From Candidatus Kerfeldbacteria bacterium (GTDB lineage: Bacteria > Patescibacteriota > Patescibacteriia > UBA9570), in assembly GCA_016207285.1 (NCBI GenBank), contig JACQPW010000047.1, positions 1 through 8,759 on the forward strand: DNA of 8,759 bases, in the 5' to 3' direction. The number at the start of each line of letters is the position of its first letter. Within the stretch, counting starts at the first letter, position 1. The translations under genes and the position numbers were made by a program. The notes below the pieces were generated by a model. The model worked only from the letters and a program-made list of their open reading frames with translations, ran no database searches and was not told the DNA's origin. Of the stretch, positions 1 through 5,643 are shown piece after piece.

Positions 1-13
1 AATAGGAAGGGGT

Positions 14-30
14 GGTCGCCTTAGGCGACC
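14..30 (-). terminator. Perfect hairpin beyond the M23 gene, possible terminator
   Basis: Two 7-base arms, GGTCGCC at 14-20 and GGCGACC at 24-30, pair perfectly around a 3-base loop. The hairpin starts 15 bases after the TAA stop (46-48) of the leftward M23 gene. A GC-rich stem in this place suggests the end of the leftward unit. However, the minus-strand bases after it read ACCCCTTCCTATT, not a run of T, so it is a poor classical intrinsic terminator. The symmetric stem could also serve an unseen gene coming from the left. The stem is certain; its function is inference. Confidence 0.4.
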
Positions 31-45
31 GGGGGGTAGGTGTGT

Positions 46-1287
46 TTAAGGCAAGTACAACAACGGATCCACGGGAATACCATTCAGGCGCACACCAAAG
101 TGCACATGAGGTCCGGTGGTGTATGGCCCAGCCCCAGGTGTACCAGGGTAACCACCAATAGCAGCAATCACCTGACCTTTTTGGACAACTTGATCTGGCT
201 CTACATACACGGCACTGACATGACCATAAATAGTGGCAAAATTATCGGCATGTACAATCATCACGTAGGCATAGTTGGATGAACCGTCATATTTCACTAC
301 GGCCACTACCCCACTATCCGCCGCCTTGAGCCCAGTACCTTGGGGTGCGGCAATATCAATGGCATCATGCTCAAAATAGGCCCGGAAAATATAAGCAGGA
401 TCATGGAAGGTGGTGGTGACGACGCCAGTCACTGGCCAGATTGGATCAAAATCAGTCGGCAAGACATCGGTGGTGCTGCCGCTGTCAGTTTGATCTTGAT
501 TCAGCTTATCTAAGGTGGTGCGCGCCGATTTTTCTAAGCGTGAAATTTCCGCATTATACTGGTTTTGCTCTGCCTGGACATCCTTCACTAATTGTTGGAA
601 CTTTTCTTCATCATCTTCCACCTCACTTAACAAGCTCTCCTTATACTTCGACTCCCCTTCTAAGGTCTGTTCCCGAGCGGTTAATTCATCTTTTTTGGTT
701 TGCTCCGCTGCTTGCTTATCGGATAAGTCAGCTTTATTTTCCTTTAACGTTTTTTTCAGTTGCTTTAACGCTTCCACGGAAGATTGAAATTCGTTATTGA
801 CCGTTTGGGTATATTCAACTTGGGTGGAAAAATCCGACAAGGTCGAATGACTCAAGGCAATTTCCAGGTACGTGCGTTGGTCATAGTCGTAGAGTTCACG
901 GATCAGCTTACCCATGTGTCCGGTGTTTTCGGTGATATCATCCTGAGTGTCATTGATTTCTATTTCTAGCCCGTCGATTTCTAGACCAAGGCTATTCAAT
1001 TCAATATTGGTTTGATCAATTTCAGAAGCGGTCAGATCCATATCTTGGTCTAACACTTCTAGTTGGCTATTGAGCGTGGCCTTTTCTTCCTGCTTAGACT
1101 TCAGGTTTTCTTTATAGATATCAATCTTTGATTGCAAACTATCGTATTCGGTTTGGTTATCACGCAATTTGGATTGAATCTCCGCCAATTCGTTTTGTAA
1201 ATTAGTTTTAGATTCCGCCCACGTGTTGTTGGCCAGACCAAACAGGACACTGACACCCAATACAACAATAGCTATACGTTTATGCAT
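46..1287 (-). CDS. Secreted M23-family murein hydrolase with N-terminal coiled coil
   Basis: The protein has 413 residues from the ATG at 1285-1287. Residues 1-24 form a signal peptide (MHKR, hydrophobic stretch, then TWA before ES). Residues about 25-270 are a long charged coiled coil rich in E, K, Q and L. It carries an ALSHSTLSDF segment (about 144-153) like the LSSKS-SDF stretch of PcsB/CwlO/EnvC-type proteins. A linker rich in S, T and D leads to a C-terminal M23 peptidase domain (about 285-413). The zinc ligands are visible: H307 and D311 (HDAID), and H394/H396 (GPHVHFG), with a further H356 in IYGH. All catalytic positions are kept, so it is predicted to be an active endopeptidase cutting peptidoglycan cross-bridges outside the membrane, unlike the inactive EnvC activators. 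The frame runs back to 1323, but that would place 12 residues before the signal peptide and lie inside gltX and its own promoter. It is the last gene of the wecG-gltX unit. Confidence 0.93.
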   Translation of the reverse strand: MHKRIAIVVLGVSVLFGLANNTWAESKTNLQNELAEIQSKLRDNQTEYDSLQSKIDIYKENLKSKQEEKATLNSQLEVLDQDMDLTASEIDQTNIELNSLGLEIDGLEIEINDTQDDITENTGHMGKLIRELYDYDQRTYLEIALSHSTLSDFSTQVEYTQTVNNEFQSSVEALKQLKKTLKENKADLSDKQAAEQTKKDELTAREQTLEGESKYKESLLSEVEDDEEKFQQLVKDVQAEQNQYNAEISRLEKSARTTLDKLNQDQTDSGSTTDVLPTDFDPIWPVTGVVTTTFHDPAYIFRAYFEHDAIDIAAPQGTGLKAADSGVVAVVKYDGSSNYAYVMIVHADNFATIYGHVSAVYVEPDQVVQKGQVIAAIGGYPGTPGAGPYTTGPHVHFGVRLNGIPVDPLLYLP

Positions 1288-1293
1288 AGGTGC

Positions 1294-1302
1294 ATTATAG
1301 CA
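1294..1302 (-). promoter_or_regulatory. Extended -10 promoter of the M23 gene, overlapping the gltX stop
   Basis: On the minus strand the sequence reads TGCTATAAT, a consensus -10 (TATAAT, 1294-1299) with the TG of an extended -10 (1301-1302). Only six bases (GCACCT) separate the hexamer from the ATG at 1287, so transcription should begin at or next to the A of the start codon, giving a leaderless mRNA. A 17-base spacer leads to TGTGCA, a weak -35 (3 of 6), as is usual for extended -10 promoters. The TAA stop of gltX (1295-1297) lies inside the hexamer. Sequence match is direct; activity is inferred. Confidence 0.65.
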
Positions 1303-2701
1303 AATCGATGGCGGCTTGCACACGTTGGCAGGTACGGTCTTTTCCCAGTACGGCCGCTAAGGCAAAGGGTGGCGGTGACGCCTTTTTCCCAGACAAGGCT
1401 ACGCGCAGTGGCCATAACACATCACCATTTCCCAGTTCCTGGGCCTTAATCCAGCCTATTAAGGCAGTCTCTAACCCAGTGGCCGACCAGTCACTGTGAG
1501 TTGCTAGTACCGGTAGTAGTTTTTGTAAAACGGCTCGCGTTGCTTCGACGGTAGATTTTTTCCATACTAATAAAGCCGGTTCATACTGGAGTACGTCAAG
1601 AAAGAAGAAATCGGTGAGCGCAGTGATATCCGATAATTTTTTTAAACGTTCTTGCTCTAAGGCAATAATTTGTTTCAGATAAACTGGGTCGGCCGTTGGT
1701 AAGTACGGTTGGCAATACGTGAGTAGGTCGTCGATGGATAATTGGCGGATATAATGACTATTGTACCAGTCGAGTTTTTCCGTATCAAAAATGGGATTAG
1801 CGGTATTGACTTGGGACAGTTCAAACGCGTGTACTAACTGTTCTAAGGTGAAAAATTCTTCCGTCGATTTAGGGTTCCAGCCAAGCATGGCAATAAAATT
1901 AACCACTGCTGCCGGTAAATATCCTTGCGTGCGGTAGTCTAACAACGATGTCGCTCCTTCCCGTTTGGATAACTTACCGCCACCTTTATTGATGAATAAA
2001 GATAAATGTGCAAACACCGGTGCCTCCCAACCAAAGGCTTGATAGAGCAAAATGTGTTTCGGTGTCGACGGGATCCATTCTTCTCCACGAATCACATGAG
2101 TAATGGCACTGGCGTGATCATCCACCACACTGGCCAAATGATAGGTCGGAAAACCATCCGACTTCACTAACACTTGATCATCTAATTCTTCACATTTAAA
2201 TTCAATCGGCCCACGTACTAGATCAGTAATCCGAATTGTGCCCTCAGCTGCAATATTTAAACGAATCACAGCCGGTACGTGTTGCTCTAAGTTCTGTTGC
2301 ACCTCGGTTGGAGTTAAGCGCAAGCAGGTTTTATCATATTTCGGTGCCCGACCTTTTTTGCGTTGAATGTCGCGCATTAACTCTAACCGCTCCATTGTGC
2401 AAAAACAGTAATAGGCTTTACCGCTATCGAGCAGTTGTTGCGCATGGGCACGATACACCGCGGTGCGCTCTGATTGCCGAATGACTTCCCCCTCCCAGTA
2501 GATACCGAGCCAGTGCAAACCGTCTATAAAACTAGCTTCCGCTGCCGGTTGATAACGGGTGCGATCGGTATCTTCAATGCGTAATAAAAACTCACCGCCA
2601 TTTTTTTTGGCCCACAAATAGGAATACAAAGCGGTCCGAGCACCACCAATATGTAAATGGCCGGTCGGAGAGGGTGCAAAGCGAGTGCGGACTTTAGTCA
2701 T
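1295..2701 (-). CDS. gltX: Glutamyl-tRNA synthetase
   Basis: This 468-residue class I aminoacyl-tRNA synthetase charges tRNA(Glu) with glutamate in the cytoplasm. Its length matches the E. coli enzyme (about 471). The N-terminus has FAPSPTGHLHIGGART (8-23) with the HIGH-type motif HIGG at 17-20. IEDTDR (42-47), the RGEEW segment (205-209) and the KMSKS-type motif KLSKR (243-247) follow. The C-terminal half is the helical anticodon-binding part and ends with the usual PLRVALSGKKASPPPF region. In the zinc-finger insertion C99, C101 and C126 are present, but the position of the fourth ligand (H127 in E. coli, from memory) is R128. Whether it also charges tRNA(Gln) cannot be read from sequence. 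The start ATG overlaps the end of the upstream glycosyltransferase gene by 8 bases (ATGACTAA), which points to translational coupling. No Shine-Dalgarno is visible. Confidence 0.98.
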   Translation of the reverse strand: MTKVRTRFAPSPTGHLHIGGARTALYSYLWAKKNGGEFLLRIEDTDRTRYQPAAEASFIDGLHWLGIYWEGEVIRQSERTAVYRAHAQQLLDSGKAYYCFCTMERLELMRDIQRKKGRAPKYDKTCLRLTPTEVQQNLEQHVPAVIRLNIAAEGTIRITDLVRGPIEFKCEELDDQVLVKSDGFPTYHLASVVDDHASAITHVIRGEEWIPSTPKHILLYQAFGWEAPVFAHLSLFINKGGGKLSKREGATSLLDYRTQGYLPAAVVNFIAMLGWNPKSTEEFFTLEQLVHAFELSQVNTANPIFDTEKLDWYNSHYIRQLSIDDLLTYCQPYLPTADPVYLKQIIALEQERLKKLSDITALTDFFFLDVLQYEPALLVWKKSTVEATRAVLQKLLPVLATHSDWSATGLETALIGWIKAQELGNGDVLWPLRVALSGKKASPPPFALAAVLGKDRTCQRVQAAIDLL

Positions 2702-3368
2702 GAAATCTATTTTGTGTTAGTAGTAACCATGGAAAGACGACTGTAGCGGTCAGGATCCTGCGCCACCGTTGTGGTTGCAGCACTAAGCGCCATAGCCATT
2801 CTAGCCCAAGGCGCCGAAAAAGCAACGGGGCTCGCACTTGTTTACCCGTCAGGTGATCAATACTGCCACCTACTGCCATCACGACGCGGCAGCCTGGCAA
2901 CGTAGCCCGGTGCTTTTGAATCCAGTGTTCTTGATCTGGACTGCCTAGCCCAACCAGTACGAGCGCATGTGGCTGGGAAAACTGCTCAGCTTCAGTAATG
3001 ACTTCTGCCTGAGGTAATACGCGCAGCACATCTGCCCGGGTGGATAAACCAGTGGCTGTAATGACACAACCAATGTGTGTGGTCGTGGGTACGAGCTGTT
3101 GCACAATATCGGTGCCAGTGACTCGCTCGGGTAGAGCTCCGCCACTACATAGCTTTAGGCCAATACCATCCGGCAAGTTAAGATCGCCACTATTCAGGAT
3201 AGTTTTAAATTCAGGATGCCGTTGGGCGTACACGAGCATTTCAGGATTAGGAGTGAGTACAACCCGTGGTAGGGCTGTTATCCCCTCTTGCAGCCAACCG
3301 TGCATCGTCTGGAGAGCGTTGTGGGTAGTGATTGGATCCAATTCAACTCCTAGCATAGTGACGCGCAT
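2694..3368 (-). CDS. WecG/TagA/CpsF-family glycosyltransferase (GT26)
   Basis: The protein has 224 residues from the ATG at 3368. The family transfers an N-acetylhexosamine, often N-acetylmannosamine or its uronic acid, onto a polyprenyl-diphosphate-linked sugar at the inner membrane face, making teichoic-acid linkage units or surface polysaccharide. Hallmarks, numbered from the ATG: TPNPEM at 39-44, LNSGDLNLPDGIGL at 58-71 with the likely catalytic Asp in PDG (D67), VGLGSPDQEHW at 139-149, AVGGSIDHLTGK at 165-176, and the Arg/Trp-rich tail RRLGLEWLWRL...PQRWRR that in TagA-type enzymes helps membrane association. The frame is open to a GTG at 3386. I prefer the ATG because family members start just before an LGV-type strand and because the GTG lies against the -10 element. 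The exact sugar substrate cannot be told. It heads the leftward unit and is coupled to gltX. Confidence 0.92.
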   Translation of the reverse strand: MRVTMLGVELDPITTHNALQTMHGWLQEGITALPRVVLTPNPEMLVYAQRHPEFKTILNSGDLNLPDGIGLKLCSGGALPERVTGTDIVQQLVPTTTHIGCVITATGLSTRADVLRVLPQAEVITEAEQFSQPHALVLVGLGSPDQEHWIQKHRATLPGCRVVMAVGGSIDHLTGKQVRAPLLFRRLGLEWLWRLVLQPQRWRRILTATVVFPWLLLTQNRFHD

Positions 3369-3372
3369 AGGG

Positions 3373-3401
3373 TTGAACAATACCACAGATTAAGCTATAA
3401 T
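3373..3401 (+). promoter_or_regulatory. Promoter of the rightward five-gene unit
   Basis: TTGAAC (3373-3378, 4 of 6 to TTGACA) lies exactly 17 bases before a perfect TATAAT (3396-3401). The next gene's ATG begins at 3411, nine bases after the -10, so the predicted transcription start falls within about 0-3 bases of the start codon. The bases between (CAAAGTGGT) contain no Shine-Dalgarno. The predicted mRNA is therefore leaderless or nearly so. Spacing and hexamers are seen directly; use by sigma-70-type polymerase is inference. Confidence 0.75.
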
Positions 3402-3404
3402 CAA
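3377..3404 (-). promoter_or_regulatory. Promoter of the leftward wecG-like/gltX unit
   Basis: On the minus strand, TTGATT (3399-3404, 4 of 6 to the -35 consensus) is followed after 16 bases by TATTGT (3377-3382), with an extended-type TG at 3384-3385. Eight bases separate the -10 from the ATG at 3368, so the transcript would have zero to two untranslated bases. No Shine-Dalgarno is present. The elements lie face to face with those of the rightward promoter. This is weaker than the plus-strand promoter, and a leftward promoter in the short 3369-3410 gap is expected from the gene layout. Confidence 0.5.
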
Positions 3405-3410
3405 AGTGGT

Positions 3411-4847
3411 ATGTTCCAAAAAATTTGCCTAATCTTAGCACTTCTTGTACCTACGATGTTACAAGCCGCCACCTTTAATCCGCATAAAATCATTACCGAT
3501 GATGATTTGACGGACTATACCCGGATGTCCTTTTCCGGTATCCAAAATTTTCTCGATCGTGAAGATAGCATTCTAGCGACGTATACGACTACGGATATTG
3601 ATGGTGCTGCCCGGTCAGCCGCGGAAATTATCTACAACACTTCTTATCGCTATCGTTTGAATGCACAATTTTTATTAGCCACCATCCAAAAAGAATCTAG
3701 TTTAGTCACCGGGACGAATACGAGTTTATTAGATTGGGTGTTGGGCTATGGGGTGTGTGACAGTTGCAGTAAAACGGATCCCAAGGTTGTGAAGTACAAG
3801 GGGTTCGCTAAACAGCTCGATGCTGCTGGTAGCCGAATTCGTGATTCGTATTTGGCGGACTTAGATGCTGATAATTCCACAGTATCTGGTTGGGGCGTGG
3901 GCATCACCAAAACTACTCTGGATGGAGTTGCCATTACACCGCAAAATCAGGCGACCGCTGTTCTCTACACCTATACACCTTGGCTAGGATATTATGGTGG
4001 GGATACGAGTGTAGGCGGAAATTCATTATTGTTCGATGTCATGGAACGTTTCTTCCCGAATCGAGCTAGTGATATTTTATACTATCCTAACTTAAGTTTA
4101 TTACAGGATTATAATACGGGTACGGTCTATAAATTAGAACGTAATGAACTGCGACCGATCACTTCGTACACAGCCCTATTAGCGAACTATGATCCTAGTC
4201 GGATTATTGCCGTCGATAGTTCAGTCATCGAGCGCTATGATGAAGGCGATCCCATTGTCGTACCAAAATTTATTCTCATCCAAGCACCCTCCGGTGGCAT
4301 TTACCTGATTGATAGTGATCACAAAAAGCGCGCCATTACTTCGGCCGCCGTCTTCCGTCAGTTAGGCTATAATCCAGAGGAAGTGATCCCAGTGAACCAG
4401 GCGGATGTTGATGCCATACCTGAAGCAGCCCCCATTACCGAAGCAGACAAGTATCCATTAGGAGCGGTGTTGCAAAATGCCGTGACCGGCGCAGTGGTCT
4501 ATTTAGATGATGAACAGGTCATCCATCCGGTCTGGTCTAAATCGATTCTGGATAACCGGTTTAAAGGGTATGCCATTCATCCAGAATCACCCGATTTGAT
4601 TGCCTCGTATGAGGATGGTAGTCCAGAAACCTATGCCGATGGCACTTTGCTCAAAATCCCTGAACGCGATACAATTTATGTAATCGATCATGGCAAGAAA
4701 CGCCCGATTTTATCGGATACCGTCTTAGATAAATTAGGTGGGTATGAGAGCGTTCTCACTACCAATAAAGCCGGGTTGAAGTTACATGAAACGGGTAAAC
4801 CCTTGCGTCTGACCAAGTCAAAGACTACTAAAAAGAAATCCAAATAA
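3411..4847 (+). CDS. Secreted lysozyme-like (transglycosylase-type) protein with C-terminal repeats
   Basis: The protein has 478 residues. Residues 1-20 are a signal peptide (FQK, hydrophobic core, LQA-A). Residues about 60-215 resemble the lysozyme-like fold of lytic transglycosylases: LLATIQKESSL (88-98) matches the helix carrying the catalytic Glu, here E95. A CDSC pair (C116, C119) and a glycine/aromatic-rich segment (PWLGYYGG, 190-197) follow. Residues about 236-466 hold four degenerate repeats, each a short beta pair plus a basic motif: VYKLERNELRPI (239-250), IYLIDSDHKKRAI (297-309), VVYLDDEQVIHPV (362-374) and IYVIDHGKKRPI (422-433). Each is followed by a segment like S..VF..LGY. The tail is very basic (TKSKTTKKKSK). 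I infer an exported cell-wall-degrading or wall-bound protein; glycan cleavage is not proven. It opens the rightward operon, and its stop is one base before the next ATG. Confidence 0.72.
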   Translation: MFQKICLILALLVPTMLQAATFNPHKIITDDDLTDYTRMSFSGIQNFLDREDSILATYTTTDIDGAARSAAEIIYNTSYRYRLNAQFLLATIQKESSLVTGTNTSLLDWVLGYGVCDSCSKTDPKVVKYKGFAKQLDAAGSRIRDSYLADLDADNSTVSGWGVGITKTTLDGVAITPQNQATAVLYTYTPWLGYYGGDTSVGGNSLLFDVMERFFPNRASDILYYPNLSLLQDYNTGTVYKLERNELRPITSYTALLANYDPSRIIAVDSSVIERYDEGDPIVVPKFILIQAPSGGIYLIDSDHKKRAITSAAVFRQLGYNPEEVIPVNQADVDAIPEAAPITEADKYPLGAVLQNAVTGAVVYLDDEQVIHPVWSKSILDNRFKGYAIHPESPDLIASYEDGSPETYADGTLLKIPERDTIYVIDHGKKRPILSDTVLDKLGGYESVLTTNKAGLKLHETGKPLRLTKSKTTKKKSK

Positions 4848-4848
4848 T

Positions 4849-5643
4849 ATGTCCCTCGTTTTTGCTGCCATCATCCCCCACTCTCCGAGTACGTTGCCTG
4901 GAATGGAAACACCTGGTTCACAATTAGCTAAAACCCGGGCGGCGCTGAAGGATTTAGAAGGTGAACTGTATGTGATGCAACCTGACACGTTATTGTTAGT
5001 GTCTCCACATGCGCCCATGAGCCAAGCCTCTTTTTCGGTAAACTACGCGCCCGAGTTTATCTGTACCTATGAGGATTTTGGCGATAATACTACCTCGTTG
5101 CGCTTGCATGGCGACATTGAGCTGGTTTCTAAAATTCGGGAATATGCTGATCAACACGCGATGCCCGTAAATATGATTACTCAGCCAGAACTAGACTATG
5201 GTGCGGCCGTAGCCTTGTATCATTTGACGCAGCATTTACCGGCCGTAAAAATTATCCCAGTCAGCTTGGCTCAACTGCCAGTTGAGCAGCATTTTCAATT
5301 TGGTGCCATGTTACGCTCGGTGGCCTTAAAAAGTAATAAGCGCATTGCGGTCATTAGTTCAGCTGAACTGGGACATACCTTAACCATGGATGCAGCGCAC
5401 GGTTATCACCCGGCCGGTGAAGCCTTTGATAAGGCAGTGTTGGACGCAATTAAACAAGGCGACCTGACCCAACTACAGTCGTTTAATTTAGAATTGGCCG
5501 AATCGGCACAATCCGTCAATGAATTTCGCACCCTGGTATTGTTATCTGGTGTTCTGTCCAATGCTGGCATTCAGACCAATTTACTATCCTATGAAGTAGA
5601 TCGTGGTTCTGGGCTGCTGGTAGCGCAATTTAGTTTGATCTAA
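4849..5643 (+). CDS. LigB-type (class III extradiol dioxygenase fold) protein
   Basis: This 264-residue protein resembles the stand-alone LigB-subunit family (COG3885-like) that is often linked to AMMECR1/Memo proteins. Visible family features are AAIIPHSP (6-13) with metal-ligand-type H11, LLLVSPHAPM (48-57) with H54, LDYGAAVALYHL (115-126, where relatives usually have DHG), SSAELGHTLT (170-179, relatives have SGDLSH) with H176, GYHPAGEAFD (185-194), and a final LLSYE...GLLVAQF strand. In class III enzymes two His and one Glu bind Fe(II). H11 and H54 are present; the third ligand could be E218, E225 or E249 and I cannot decide. No AMMECR1 domain or aromatic-degradation gene is nearby, so ring cleavage is doubtful and the substrate unknown. 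No signal peptide, so likely cytoplasmic. Its stop and the next start share a base (TAATG), which implies coupling to the PriA-like gene. Confidence 0.8.
   Translation: MSLVFAAIIPHSPSTLPGMETPGSQLAKTRAALKDLEGELYVMQPDTLLLVSPHAPMSQASFSVNYAPEFICTYEDFGDNTTSLRLHGDIELVSKIREYADQHAMPVNMITQPELDYGAAVALYHLTQHLPAVKIIPVSLAQLPVEQHFQFGAMLRSVALKSNKRIAVISSAELGHTLTMDAAHGYHPAGEAFDKAVLDAIKQGDLTQLQSFNLELAESAQSVNEFRTLVLLSGVLSNAGIQTNLLSYEVDRGSGLLVAQFSLI

Noticed and set aside
441..800. Plus-strand open frame of 119 codons opposite the M23 coiled coil
   Set aside because: It is the reverse complement of a low-complexity E/K/Q/L coiled-coil coding region, which readily leaves the opposite strand open. It has no promoter or domain signal.
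1288..1323. Earlier start for the M23 gene giving 12 more residues
   Set aside because: It would put MCKPPSICYNAP in front of a textbook signal peptide and place the start inside gltX, upstream of the consensus -10.
3369..3386. GTG start at 3386 for the WecG-like gene
   Set aside because: It would overlap the leftward extended -10 and adds six residues not expected before the first strand of the family. A TATAGC lies seven bases before it, so it is not fully excluded.
5620..5642. TAGTTT six bases before the PriA-like start as another leaderless promoter
   Set aside because: No -35-like element at 15-18 bases and only three of six -10 matches. The TAATG overlap explains translation by coupling.
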